Below, piece by piece: positions 12,481 through 24,322 of a stretch of 64,000 nucleotides of DNA. Source of the DNA: Silene conica. Lineage: Eukaryota > Streptophyta > Magnoliopsida > Caryophyllales > Caryophyllaceae. Made by a program: the position numbers and the translations under genes. The first letter of the stretch is position 1. Each line of letters starts with the position of its first letter. The stretch is taken from contig CM055313.2 of assembly GCA_029255685.2 (NCBI GenBank), positions 40,442,079 to 40,506,078 on the forward strand, given 5' to 3'. Below the pieces are notes generated by a model. It did not search any database and was not told the DNA's origin. It saw only the letters and a list, made by a program, of their open reading frames with translations.

Positions 12481-12617
12481 CATGTTAGAGCCTAATAGAA
12501 GCAATCACAAAACAGACTACAATATAAGTCCTTAAATCTACCCCATCTCTCATTCATTATTTGTTTATTTGGTCAAGTTAAGGTTGGGGGTCACATGAGT
12601 GCGTCGGGAGCAATAAT

Positions 12618-12629
12618 GCTCTGATACCA
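12618..12629 (-). promoter_or_regulatory. Primer-binding site of gypsy-2
   Basis: The minus strand reads TGGTATCAGAGC, identical in sequence and spacing to the site at 558-569. The flanking ~70 bp (12541-12610) match 481-550 almost base for base. Confidence 0.88.
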
Positions 12630-13317
12630 ACTGTAAAACCCCTCGCGAAAGCGGAAATATAAAACACACAATGTACTAAAAATGCAGCGGAATTAAAACT
12701 TTTTACATAACTAAACATGCGAGGTGTCCTACTACAAAACTGAAACATAAATAAGTATACAAGCGTAATATAAAGGCAGCCCGGGATAATGGCACATCCC
12801 TGCAGGCACTCAAAAACTGAAATGTAATTCCAAGTCTAGCTAACGTAAAAGTGTAAGTCATATGATGACAACAGGATCATCACTCACTACCTCTCTCGTG
12901 AACCCTGCCAACCTGCATGTACCTACATACATGAAAACATGTACGCCACAATCAGTGGGGAGTGACTAGAGTTCTCCTAGCCACCTTTTGTAACGACACG
13001 TAACACAGAACTACAAACAGAATACTCCAGCATATATAAACATGTGAAGCATAAACATCGCATCAACTGAACTCATACTATCATGCAATACTAATGCACG
13101 GCTCTCAGCCAACTTCGGAAACTATATGGAACGAGAGCCGGTTTCCCTACCGGTTACCCGGTTGGGGGGTCTTTCAATCCAAACCATTTACGAAACTGAC
13201 TTTGAGTCATCCAATGCCTTGGATGAACAGATTATAACTCAAGCAATATATTCATTAACTTCAACATGCATATCTGACACTGTACCAAACTCTAGGCAAG
13301 CAGATATAACATCAAGT

Positions 13318-13905
13318 AAAGAGGTTCAGCGGTCAACTTAAGACATAACCTAGTTACCAAACATTCAGCAAGTATAAAGGTTCAGAGGCGACATCTTAAC
13401 GCATAACCTAGATACCAAGTTCACAATATCAAGCAAGGACTCCGAGGCGAAAACTCAACGCATGGACCGGCTATCACAGAACAATAGACTCAGAGGCGAA
13501 AACTCAACGCATGGACTAGCATTCAATTCACAATCACAAGTAAGGAACTCAGAGGCGAAAACTCAACGCATGTTCCCCTACTACATCACAAGGTACTAAA
13601 CTCAGAGGCGAAAACTCAACGCATGTTCTAGCACCAAACACCTGCACTCCGGGTAAGGTATGACAACCTGACTGCCCCGTCGTGCAGTTGCTCTACTCGT
13701 CAGACTTAGAGGCCAACTTAAGGCATGTCCTGACGCGATCACACATACATGTTTGGACTCAGAGGCGAAAACTCCACGCATGTCCCAGACACGACAAACA
13801 AACATGTATGGAACTCAGAGGCGAAAACTCAACGCATGTTCCCATACACGACAAACAACCTACGTATTAAGTTCAGAGGCCAGCTTAAGGCATAACTTAA
13901 TACGC
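13318..13905. repeat. Array of ten hairpin units in the gypsy-2 LTR
   Basis: Ten units with a core of the type CTCAGAGGCGAAAACTCAAC, ending GCATG, start near 13321, 13378, 13436, 13486, 13543, 13594, 13699, 13752, 13806 and 13863. Their flanks again pair: CGTATTAAGTT with AACTTAATACG (13863-13904), and GTATGGAAC with GTTCCCATAC (13806-13846). Core and stem sequences differ from those at 1341-1834, yet the unit number and the fold are the same. Confidence 0.85.
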
Positions 13906-14197
13906 ATCAATACAATATCATCCAAGTCTATGAACTAACCTATAGTTCTACTTTTTAACTTCTAATCAACACTTAATTGACCCCATGAACTAAGTTGAGG
14001 GAGAGCCGGTTTCCCTTTCGGTTACCCGACCGGGGGGGTCTCTATCCTCTCTCCATTCCCGAACCCAATATAGTGTTGCCCATCCTCCGGGGACCTCAAT
14101 TACATACCAAAGATACAAGGAACGAGTTTCAATCAAAACCGATTAACCGTTTAAAAGTTATGAACGATTTACAAATCAAAACATCCCACAGGGGCCC

Positions 14198-14586
14198 CCA
14201 GCCGGTCGGCAGGCAGCCGGTCGGCCGGCTGGTGGTCCTTTTTCAGCCTACGCTTTTAACAAAAACACAATGCAAAGGGACTCCAAGCCGGTCGGCAGGC
14301 AGCCGGTCGACCGGCTGGGAACCCAATTTACCTAGCTTCTCAAAATACGCAACCCACACCCAAATGCACTCCCAGCCGGCTGGCAGGCGGCCGGTCTGCC
14401 GGTTGGGCTCCCTTTACCTTATGTTCTTCGACAATACGCAAAACAACACAAGAGACCACCAGCCGGTCGGCAGGCAGCCGGTCGGCCGGCTGGCAGTCCC
14501 AAGGCCAATTTCTACAAAATTTCGCAAAACACAATAGAAACGCTCCCAGCCGGTCGACCGGCGGCCGGTCGGTCGACCGGCTCAGA
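14198..14586. repeat. Array of five GC-rich palindromic units in the gypsy-2 LTR
   Basis: Units near 14199, 14286, 14371, 14459 and 14546 match the five units at 2138-2530 in order and individual sequence, including the TCGACC-containing last unit. The spacers are more diverged than the units. Confidence 0.85.
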
Positions 14587-15639
14587 GAGCCTGATCATCA
14601 AAAACGCGATTTCCAGATTATTCACAACATCAAAATCGACACCAATCCTTATGAATCGCTACATATGATGTTTACCCAACATTACCAATCATCCAACACT
14701 ATTATCTAACAGCAAACAAAACCCATAACAATCCTCAAACGATTATATCAAGTATCCGTCTTAACTTTGTGAAAACTGAAAATAAGCTTAAGAACATATA
14801 AAAACATCACCAAGCATGAATTCTTCACATAAGAACAATCCTAAGCATGTTTCTAAGTCCATTAAACATAACTCTTTAAACAAAATCAGAAACAATATGA
14901 AGAACACATCAAAAGTGCTAATATTCACAATAAGGCCGAGTTTCTCATTATCGTCACCTCAAAAGCGATTAAGCTCCAAGATCCTCTTCAATAATGAAAC
15001 TACCAACATGAATCCGACTCCAAGCTACTCCTTTTGTCCAAGTCCGCGCTAGAAACACAACAAACTCCGTAAACCTCGAAAAACGTGTCCTTAGGGTCAC
15101 GGCCAGAATATAAGACGGAATTATTTTGGGTAAAAACTTACCTAGAAAGATGGAGGGCGAGAAGAGGAATCCGTGGCCGCAAAAATCGCCTCAATCGGAT
15201 AAGAAACGAAGATTCTATGAGAGTTTTAAGATTGAAGGAGGAGGAAATCAAAAATGGTGTTTTGATTAAATCTGAAAAATGAATTGGAGGAGGGAGGTAG
15301 AAGATGGTGGGGTTAGGGTTTTGTGAGGAAAAAGAGGGGAAATGGGTCCATTAACAAGTTTGGCCCATAAGACAAGTTTTAAGACGGTTTAAGCTAAAAA
15401 CACCGACTTAAGGTAACTATAAACTTAAGACGATATAAATATTTCCGGACTATGAAATTAAATTGCTAAGACGTAAATTACGCAATTAAATGAAATCCTA
15501 TTTAAATCCTTTTAAATATTCTCACCTAAATTAGTCAGTTATTTAAAAGAAATTCCAAAAATTACGAAATATAAATTATTTCTCGAACTTGGACTTAAAA
15601 TCATTAAACTTCCGAATCCCGAAATATTGGGATGTTACA

Positions 15640-16144
15640 TCGGCCGAGGTCAAAATTCACTAAACCTGACCTTGGAAAAGAAGGTCGGGTTGTGTCAAAT
15701 TTTAGAATATGCTCAATTTTTGCCTTATCAATCATAATTTTTTAAAATTAACTTAACCATCGCTTACTTTTCGCACTTATACCTTGCAAATGATTACAAA
15801 TTTGTATTAATATTTATCAAAAAAATCATTTTATTATATTAATCGATTTTTATCCATTCTTTCGAATAACATTTCAATTACCAGCTAAAAATTAATCATC
15901 AAGAAGACATATCATTTGTTGTTTTTTTTATTTTTTTTAAAAAAAGAGAAGACATACATATCATACACCAACAAGTACCCAAATAACTAAACCTAATGTG
16001 TCTTATATCTTAAATTCGCCATTTAAAATCTCTTAATTCCAAAGGTAATGTAAAATTCAAATGTATATTCTTAGATATGACACCTACAAAAATTAATCAT
16101 CCTTTTTTATTTAACCTTTTATAAAAATCATAATTAAATTCCAT
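15640..16144. other. AT-rich DNA ending in a Helitron terminus
   Basis: There is no ORF or recognisable domain here. It probably forms the body of the small Helitron-type element whose 3' end follows. I could not identify its 5' TC start. Confidence 0.3.
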
Positions 16145-16175
16145 ACCCGTGCAATTTGCACGGGTTTAAAACTAG
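16145..16175 (+). mobile_element. Helitron 3' terminus (hairpin plus CTAG)
   Basis: A perfect 9-bp stem CCCGTGCAA/TTGCACGGG with a 1-nt loop lies at 16146-16164. It is followed by TTTAAAA and CTAG at 16172-16175, with T as the next base. Subterminal hairpin, short spacer, CTRR and insertion before T define the 3' end of plant Helitrons. No transposase lies upstream, so this would be a non-autonomous copy or a remnant. Confidence 0.7.
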
Positions 16176-16535
16176 TTGAAAATATCTAAATAAATAACTA
16201 ATTGAACACCTGATACGAGCAAAATGAATATTACTCAACTCAGTTTCAATTGAATCAAAACTTAATCGAATACAATAGTAACCGAATGATATTGGAACTT
16301 AAATATATCTGAAACGAAAAGAACTAAATCGGAGCACTTCTTTTCACATTCATACTACACTCATATTTAGAAAGCTAAGTGAAATCAAAAATAATTGTAA
16401 CCCTATTTAAATTAACTCAATTTAGTCCGATCAGTAAATGAATCGAATGACCCATTTTGCAAGTCTATATTTAAGTGTTGAAAAAAAGCTGTTACTCGAA
16501 TACATGTGATACTAGTACTTGAAGGGTTTAAAAGA
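16176..16535. other. AT-rich intergenic DNA
   Basis: No coding potential or repeat structure was recognised. Confidence 0.3.
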
Positions 16536-17110
16536 AGGGTTAATTAATTTGTATCCCTCATAAAATCAACTTTTCTAAATTAACAGCTTATAAAATATTT
16601 TTAATATTTTACTACATCCTCATAATACACTTCAACCAAAATTTGCCCCCTTATTCTAATTTCGGTGTAAAAGACGTTGAATTTACGATATTACCCTCGC
16701 CTACTAGTTCATTTTCATACTCTTATCTCATTTTATCTTATGTTAGGTGTGATTTGATGCTTGTTTCAACAATATAGTAGTTTTTCATTGTTGATCAAGA
16801 GTCAAGACCGACAATGGCTTGTTAACTGCTCAAATGCTACTCCACATTTAATACTAATCAACAATTCGTTCATTAGGTACAAAAGAGAAGGAAAGAGAGG
16901 GAGAGATAGAAGAAAGAAACAAGAGTAAAATGACATTTTCGTCACAAATGATGAGCATTAGGGATAAATTTTAAAATTTGACAGAATATTGCTTTTCATT
17001 ACACTAGAATGAGAGAATGGGAGCAAATTTTGATAGAAGTGTTTTATAAGGGTTTATTATAAATGTGTAAATTTTAAAAAGTTGTTTTATAAGGAGGGTA
17101 TCCTTTAAAA
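16536..17110. mobile_element. MITE-like element with long imperfect terminal inverted repeats
   Basis: The first ~115 bp (from GTATCCCTCATAAAATCAAC) and the reverse complement of the last ~115 bp (near ATACCCTCCTTATAAAACAA) align throughout. Both contain CAAAATTTGC and ACACTTC blocks. The interior of about 330 bp is non-coding. Long imperfect inverted repeats around a short non-coding core fit a MITE or foldback element. The superfamily and target duplication are not resolved. Confidence 0.6.
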
Positions 17111-17547
17111 GAATTCTAGTTTTGACAAGAATTTATGTAAAAATAACGTACACAAGTCACAAGTAATCAATTTTGCATGGGAATAATACAACTGTGACGT
17201 AGGATTTATAGCAACGCAGTAGCAGCACGGATATATAGCAAACATACTAAACCTTGACATAGGATTTAATTTATAGCAAGATGATTCAGAATAAGGTGAA
17301 GATAAATGAAAGTAAAAGTAAATAAATAAACAAGAACATGTTTTAGAAATTGGTTCGGTCTCTACTCCGAAACCTACGTCCAACTGCTATTTTGTTGCTT
17401 GTTTGGATGTTTACTAAAATATACTAAACCTTTTACAATTTAAATATCTCGACACCAAATTTTGGTTGCAACTCAAATTAAAAGGTACTCCGCTTCTAGA
17501 GTTTAAATTGTTCTCTCTCTTACGTCTAGTGTAAAACCAACCATCAT

Positions 17548-18200
17548 CAAAATTGGCAACAATCAACAACAATAGCTATAACAGCAACGCAGTAGCAGCA
17601 CGGATACAACACAACATTGGCGGCACTAGTGCAACACAACCGTGGCGGTAGTGCAGCGACAATAGCATCGACCACTCAAAACAGCAGCAAACACGCACAC
17701 TATAAAACAGCAGCAACCAACGACACAAGGCAGCGGTAAAACAGCAATAAACAACAACGTAACAGCCCGATAGCAACCAAACAACAGTAAGACTAGCAAC
17801 AATACCCGCAACGACAATATGAGTTCAGTATAACAGAGTAACAACAGAAATGTAGGGAAGTAGCGGCGGTAGAGTTCAGTAGCAGCATGAATTTCTGCAC
17901 AGCGTGACAGTAACAACAAAAATAACAACGCTAACTACAACAGGAAAACAACAGCATACAGTGGCAATAACATATAGTAGCAGCACAATAGCAATCATAA
18001 TAGTAGTAGCACGACAACAATTAACGTGGACAACAACAGTACATACGACAATACTAATAACGGTAGTAACAGTGCAACCTATGACGGTGTTAGTAGAGAA
18101 CTCAACAAGACATCTATTAGTAGTATGTAGTAGCAACTGAAAAGAGTAGTAGTACAGCAACTAACGACCATAAACCAGTGACAGAAGATAACAACAATAA
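17548..18200. repeat. Degenerate AAC/AGC-rich low-complexity tract
   Basis: The tract is dominated by CAACA, AGCAG and GTAGTA words in a loose trinucleotide rhythm. It opens long frames on both strands, whose products are cysteine/leucine or threonine runs. It looks like a decayed microsatellite rather than coding sequence. A short block, AGCAACGCAGTAGCAGCACG, also occurs just outside at about 17212. Confidence 0.6.
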
Positions 18201-19042
18201 GACCAGAACATTATAATATGGTAAAGAAATCATTACAATATGGTGCACGAATCATGCATCTTCTCCTATTATGCTGACATCTATACATTATAATTTATAA
18301 GACGAAAATAGCAGAAATAAAAACAAAAATAAAATATTTGGATCCTTCATCCTAACCATTTATTTGTAGTATCGATAAAAAGGTAAACAAATGAGAAAAG
18401 GGAAAAAGATACACATACCCAAAACCCATCTTCCCAAAATGTATGACCAGATCACTGATATCAACTGTGAACATTATATACCAGCCAGAAAGTACAAAAT
18501 AGACATGTGGAATACAAATCTCCTCGACATATTTTTTATATACAATGAAATCGTTAGTAACTACCAAGTAATATGATCATCTCAATAGCAGCGTGGATAT
18601 AAAAAACCAGTTATTCCTGAGAGAATAGCACTTCAAAGATAAACAAATACTATCTAAAAGCTGTCACAAACTACAAGTTCTTTATGTTAAGGGGATACTA
18701 GCATAGTTAAGAAAATTTAATGATAACCACAGAAAGAAAAAAGATCACCTTCTTAAAGTTCTTTGATGTAATTGAATGCCCTTATTACTTCTCAAATCCT
18801 TCATCAACTCTTTGAAGTCGTCAAGCTGGAAACCACATCTGCTATTTCCCATTTAAGCCGATCGCTCATTTTGTTTTTGCATTGGTGCTGTCAAAGCTCA
18901 AAATATGGGATATAGGAATATTAAAAATGACCACAATCACAATTGATGGTTTTGTTAATTATAAGTTAATAAGATGTCCATTGTTGAACTTCATTAAGGT
19001 AAGTAACATTTTGAAGCTGGAGCTGACACTCAAAACATTTTA
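18201..19042. other. AT-rich intergenic DNA
   Basis: Several short frames of 60-90 codons exist but have no recognisable motifs, so I call none of them. Confidence 0.3.
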
Positions 19043-19334
19043 TGTAAAACCCGTCACGGCAGCGGAAAGTAAACATCCAAAAATGCATGAAATTTTGCGC
19101 GGAATTAAAACTTTTAATGAAATAAAACTAACATGCGAGGTGTAATATTACAAAACTGAAATACGGAAAGAAAAGAAACATAAATAAGTATTAAGTATTA
19201 AATACAAGCACAGCCCAGGATAGCATATCCCTACGGGCACCAAAACAGAATATCAAAAATAGGTCTAGCTAAATGATAAGGTAATAATCAACACAATGAA
19301 GGATCATCGCTCGCTAGCCTCAACGTGAACCCCA
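19043..19334 (-). repeat. Truncated gypsy LTR fragment
   Basis: This begins TGTAAAACCCGTC and aligns along its whole length to the first ~290 bp of the LTRs at 572 and 12632. Shared words include GCGGAATTAAAACTTTTA, ACATGCGAGG and the block around GGATCATC. It stops abruptly where the copia-2 LTR begins at 19335, so that element cut it. Confidence 0.75.
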
Positions 19335-19833
19335 TGTTGGAGTTAGTGTCCTCAACAGTTAGTGCGAAAACACGTATAAATCTCTTAAAGGAACACAGGA
19401 TATATATACTTTGCATTTTAGCTAGTTGATTCGTGTTTATCAATAACGGTTGGCTTGCTAGAAAGTTTGACGTTATTGTCATACAAATGACGGTAATCAA
19501 CTGGTCCCTAAGAGTCACACCTAAAGGATGGAATCTGAGAGATTTAATTAGATGAAAATGTAATCATATTGATACCCTATACGACTAAACGGTTAGTCAA
19601 TGTAATGATAATATAATTATTTAATACTGATTAAATAATATTAGCGTAGACGAACTAAGACGAATTAAAATGTTAATTCGTAATTAAATGTAAAATGTTA
19701 TATTTAATTAGTGTGTAATCAAATTATTTAATAAATATTAAATAATTCAGTTAAATATATATAAACGGTTATATTTAATTGTTAAAATATAAATATACGA
19801 TATTTATAAAGATAAATGATGAGCCGAAGTCGT
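19335..19833 (+). repeat. Copia-2 5' LTR, left part
   Basis: This begins TGTTGGAGTTAGTGTCCTC, matching the minus-strand start of the copia-1 LTR. It shares the GTTGGCTTGCTAGA...TTTGACGTTA and GTCACACCTAAAGGA blocks of that family. The plus orientation agrees with the gag at 21000. The right half of the LTR and the PBS are not recognisable; another repeat takes their place. Confidence 0.7.
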
Positions 19834-20585
19834 ATGCTCCCAAAGATAATATTTATAACACTTAAAACCTTCAAGTAATATAGTATATGGTAATAAGGAT
19901 CAATCTACAGAGAAGGCGATGTAATTTATGTGAATTATAGTAAAGAAAAATAAGGAAAAATAAAAGGGGGTTTTGTGATTGAATAAAATATAATCTACTA
20001 AAGAAACAATAAAGATGACTGAATTCAGATGATTAAAAGATCTTGAGTCAATAAACATCCACTATCAACAAACTAATTGGTCTTCGATTGTCTTTAACTC
20101 AACTACTCTCAAGTACTTTATTGTGGAAATACAGGTTTCCTTCTTCCTCTTAAGTATAGTCAACTAAGTCGAAACGCAATATTAGAAGACCCTAATGATT
20201 GAATAATCTAAGCCAAGCGTCTAGATTTAATCCAACAATAGCATTAAAAATCCAAGAAAGCAATAAAAATAACGATCTTTAACACACGCGGTTAACGATT
20301 CGAATTATATGTTTAGTCTCTACCTCGTCCTAATAACGATGAAACACATACAAATTATTAGGGTAAAGCTTGCTACTTTAGTCTAGATTAATTGAACAAT
20401 TACGGATTCAATTTCTAAACATGCTATAGATTAAAGTAAAAAATTACTAATTGATCAGATTAGCAAGAGAAAACAATAACCATAAGATATGAGCAAGAGA
20501 CACAAACAATACTTGAGAAATAAAAGGGAGAAAGAACAATCTCACAATTAATGAATCGAAGCTTCCGTTTATCGATCCAAGAAAA
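19834..20585. repeat. AT-rich inserted repeat of unknown class
   Basis: This begins near GCTCCCAAAGATAATATTTA and contains GGATCAATCTACAGAGAAGG. The same two features in the same spacing appear in the sequence from about 63690 to the window end (CCAAAGATAAAATTTATAA, then GGGTCGAACCACAAGGAGG). It interrupts copia-2 between LTR and leader. There is no coding region. The class is unknown, possibly the edge of another LTR element. Confidence 0.4.
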
Positions 20586-20999
20586 TAGAGGATTAGTTCC
20601 TCATAATTAGGCTCGGCTACACCGGGGTGCTAAACTTGTTACGTTGGGTAAGTGTGGGTAATATGATTACACCTTGAAATTTGGTCGATCTCAACGAAGG
20701 TATTCGTAACCGTTGCAATACGTTCGGGCTAAAGACAATTTAAAGTAATTGTCGACCGAGAGTTCTAATGTAGAAACGATTAAAGAGTTAATCCACCGAA
20801 TTATATTCATAAGGGATGAATCGGCTACACCGTGCCAGAATTAGTATGGATTTGGGTCTCGGAATCGTTTACTTAATTGGGTAAGAGATCATTAAGTAAA
20901 TATTAAACTTGTTTTAAAATGTTTACTTGTTTTAAATATAAACGATGATTGTTTTTAATTCCTTTGCTTTTATTTGTAGTTTAATTTTCAAACATATCA
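20586..20999 (+). other. Copia-2 leader before gag
   Basis: This non-coding region has homology (reverse complemented) to the copia-1 leader at about 6960-7340. It includes GGCTCGGCTACACCG and the interval leading to the start codon. Confidence 0.6.
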
Positions 21000-21971
21000 A
21001 TGGCCGCAAACGCTCCACCTCTCACTAAAGTGTCATGGCTTCGATCCTTCATGGATCGTTGCAACCTTGATAAGCATGGTTCCAATTTTAAAGATTGGGA
21101 TGCGCAATTATTTTTGGCCGCTCAAGGTGACGATAAGACTCGTTACCTTTCCGAGGTCGCTCCTCCCGCTCCAACCGCTCGCTCCGCGGTTGCAACTCGT
21201 GAGGCCTATGAGGCCTACATGAAAGAGTCTTCCGCTCTCAAGAACGTGCTTATCTTCTCCATGGAGCCGGATCTCCAAAGGAGTATGATTAAGCTAAGAA
21301 CGTCTTATGAGATTTACACCGACCTTGCGACAATGTTTTCGCAAACTCCGAGGGTGATTCAATATGAGGCGGCCTCCGCCTTCTTCGATATTTGGTTGAA
21401 GGAATGGAAAAAGGTTAGCCCTCATGTACTCAAGTTAGTTGAGTTAGCTGAAACCCTCAAGGTGCAAAGAGTTGATGTTCCTTACTCCCTCATCATTGAC
21501 CGAGTTCTTCACTCCCTTAATAAGGTGAAATTGTATGCTCAGTTCCAGGTGAACTTTAACATGCGAAATCAAGAAACCATGTTAGACGAATTGCATAAGA
21601 TGCTCGTCCAAGCGAAAAGGGACATGAGACTTAATGAAAGTTCCACAAAGGATGTTTTGAACATCGAAAAGAAGGGAAAGGGAAAGTTCAAGATGAGTGC
21701 CTTCAAAGGCAAGGGCAAGAAAACCTCCAAATCCAAACCTTCTAACGAGAAGAGCTTTTCGAAAGGTGCTTCCACCTCATCTTCAAAGGTTGAAGACAAG
21801 TGCCATTATTGCACGAGGTTAGGTCATTGGAAACGGAATTGCCCTAAATACTTGACCGATCTCAAAAATGGAAAGGCTCTTGCCGTAGGTAATAATTCTC
21901 GTTTAAAAAATTCGTGTTATTTTGTCAACTTTTGTATGTTGATACAAGTTGTTGACTATCACCCTTTTTAA
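21000..21971 (+). CDS. Ty1/copia gag protein without pol (copia-2)
   Basis: The ATG at 21000 opens a 323-codon frame. The product has the plant copia gag core (residues about 20-200, with NFKDWDAQLFLAAQ near residue 31 and a MIKLRTSYEIYTDL-type segment). A lysine- and serine-rich linker follows, and then a CX2CX4HX4C zinc knuckle (CHYCTRLGHWKRNC) near residue 267. Gag packages element RNA into particles. Homology to copia polyproteins ends about 25 residues after the knuckle. The last ~20 codons look like random extension, and no protease, integrase or RT follows. This is a pol-deleted remnant whose gag frame is still open. Confidence 0.82.
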   Translation: MAANAPPLTKVSWLRSFMDRCNLDKHGSNFKDWDAQLFLAAQGDDKTRYLSEVAPPAPTARSAVATREAYEAYMKESSALKNVLIFSMEPDLQRSMIKLRTSYEIYTDLATMFSQTPRVIQYEAASAFFDIWLKEWKKVSPHVLKLVELAETLKVQRVDVPYSLIIDRVLHSLNKVKLYAQFQVNFNMRNQETMLDELHKMLVQAKRDMRLNESSTKDVLNIEKKGKGKFKMSAFKGKGKKTSKSKPSNEKSFSKGASTSSSKVEDKCHYCTRLGHWKRNCPKYLTDLKNGKALAVGNNSRLKNSCYFVNFCMLIQVVDYHPF

Positions 21972-22092
21972 TTGTTTTAAAGGGGAACCTCCTAATGACA
22001 AGGGCAAGGAAAATGAAGCTTGAAGTTCCTTACATGGATGGCTATGGTAGCATCCAGTGATTGAAGACATGAAGAGCTTGGCTCTAATTTTC

Positions 22093-23393
22093 ATTATTGT
22101 TGGGTTTAATTAGTTACTCATAAACTAAATATAGTCATACTAATATAATCTTTTAATTAACTCTTTAATTAACATATTATTAGGTGATCTTATGCATGCT
22201 AATATATGCGGAATAGGGAGAAATCGTGCTCTTACACTCGAACCAAAGCTAGCAAGGATGATCCTCCAAGTACCCAAATTAGAATACCCCCTTTGGATGC
22301 ACCAAGACAACCCCTCAAAAATCCGATCTCGAGTATGCTAGATCAACAACCGGATTTCCTTAAAACAACTCTAATCTCTCTAATTAGAATGTTATTACAA
22401 TACTATAAAATAGTATGATTTTATTATCTTATAATAATATATTAGAGGTTGTAAAATCTCTCCTTTTCTTAGTAAAATTTTCGGCCAAGAGGAGAAGAAG
22501 AAGTAGAATGAGTATGATATGTCTTACATATATATTAAGCATGTTATTAATTAAGATAATCAAATTATCTTAAGCATGCTCATGGGGAAAGGGGAGCCGG
22601 CCTTAGGGAGCCTCAATGGCGAACATGTACTCTTCTCAAGGCATGTATGTAGGTTGGCTTAGTAGTGTGTGTTCTCTAGGCAACACATTAAACATAATGA
22701 TTAAGGGTGTATTTAACAATTAAAACACCTCACACCCACCTTCACTAAAACCGGCTACTTAGTCCATAAAATGTACTTAATTTTACAATTTTGTCAATTG
22801 TATAAATTGTATAAAATGTGACATCTAATATGTCACAATGGCAATACAATATAATTATCTTATCTTAAACATAGATATATAAATATTTAATGTATAAATA
22901 TTATAATTAAATAAATCTTATTTATTAATTGACAAGTAATTCGAAATTACAATTGTAAAATGATTATTTATAATTATCGTCAATACGATTTACAACCTTT
23001 GTATTAATTATAACCCAATTCATTCTAATAACGATATAATAAAATATCGTTTACTGTTTAACAATTGACACATTTCAATTTTAAACATAAATCTTACATT
23101 AAGATTTAACCTCTAATTTCTCGATATACGGGTTTAAGGAATATGATCAAATCGTATCAATATACATTTGATCATTTTATCAATTAAGGGAATTGTCCTA
23201 AAGGTGTGACCTAAAGGGATCAACTGACCATCACCGTCATACGACAGTAATGTCAAACTCTAGCTAGCCAATCATTACCGATTAATGTTGGTCAGTTGAC
23301 TAATATAAAATCGTATCATCCCTTGCGCATTCTCGATATGAGATTTAATTACGTGATCGCACTATTGTTGAGGACACATTTCCCAACAATTAT
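22093..23393 (-). mobile_element. Copia solo LTR with target-site duplication
   Basis: The LTR spans 22098-23388 (TGTTGGGTTT...ATTTCCCAACA) and is flanked by perfect ATTAT duplications at 22093-22097 and 23389-23393. Its minus-strand start (TGTTGGGAAATGTGTCCTCA) and interior (CCTAAAGGTGTGACC on the plus strand near 23200) match the copia-1 and copia-2 LTRs. No PBS follows on the inner side. A solo LTR arises by recombination between the two LTRs of a full element. It landed inside the copia-2 remnant, in the opposite orientation. Confidence 0.85.
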
Positions 23394-24322
23394 CGTCTTC
23401 TTTCATTTATGCACTTTAATTTTAAAGAACAATGTCTTTTTTTGTATGACAAGGATTCAAATCCTAAACAATGGTTGTATTTTGGATATTGGTGACTTGG
23501 TTTTCAACCAAGTCACTCCTTTTGTTCTTAATCAAAATCGTTGATTCCTAAAATAAATTGCATACCTTGTAACATGAGTTAATGTGATCTTAATAAATCA
23601 CTAAAGAAGTACCCTGAAATGTTTCTCCTCTCGTCGTTCCCCTCCTTTCTAAATAAGAAGTTTTCATCTTCACCTCTCCCTTACAAATTTCAAAATCCTA
23701 GCTTTGACCCAAGCTAGAGACTTTTGTTTTTAACTGTAGGAATATTTCTCAAATTTTCATTAAAGTATTAATCTAATTAATACTGCCAAGGATTATATCA
23801 AAAGACAATTTAATACAAAACTATAAATCTACAACCCCTATAAATGTGCAAACTTGGTAAATTATGAACAGTAGGCCAGTAACTTCCGTGCCTAGCATGT
23901 GATGAACAACGTCGCCTTTGTCATCTTCTACTTCTGAACGGTTATAAATACCGAGGCATGATGCTCTGTTTTTTGTTTAAGAGGTAATTGTCTGTTCTTC
24001 TTTAATGTGTTGTTTTTAGCTTTCGTTAGGTTTATTTATTAATCTTATACATTTGCTGAATTTTAGTGATGTTGCTTTAGTTAATATTATTAACTGATTC
24101 TATCGATCAATAATGCTTCCTAATCGACCCCTGTTTTCACTGTTGACAGGTTGATTTGCATTGTCTGTTTTTAAGCTTGTTGTTTTAGAATTCCGTTTTG
24201 TCTCTTTATTCTTTATTATTCTCATCTGCTTGAGTTTAATTCTTCTGTAATCAATAATCGGTCTGTGTTTTGCTAATTGTTCCTTGATTTCTCTGTTATA
24301 GGTGGTCAAAGTGTGATTCGGT
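23394..24322 (+). other. Probable left flank and 5' end region of the large Helitron
   Basis: There is no ORF of note. At about 23842-23915 lies a block, AAATGTGCAAACTTGGTA then ACTTCCGTGCCTAGCATG, that recurs twice near 57.1-57.3 kb. A candidate Helitron start, TC after an A, is at 23828 (TCTACAACCCCTATAAATG), just before the block. This placement is a guess from position and repeat content. T-rich leader DNA with intron-like composition follows up to 24322. Confidence 0.4.

Larger units (their letters stand above)
12632..15639 (-). repeat. 5' LTR of gypsy-2 (3.0 kb)
   Basis: The ends are TGTAAAACCCC at 12632 and GGGATGTTACA ending at 15639. Its layout matches 572-3491: hairpin array, GC-rich palindrome array, and two motifs beginning GAGAGCCGG near 13134 and 14000. 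Sequence divergence is clearly higher than expected for two LTRs of one insertion. The hairpin cores differ, and both LTRs have a PBS on the same side, so these are 5' LTRs of two different insertions. Confidence 0.85.

Noticed and set aside
17576-18160. Cysteine/leucine-rich frames on the minus strand and a threonine-rich frame on the plus strand
   Set aside because: They come from the AAC/AGC low-complexity tract, and their composition follows the repeat.
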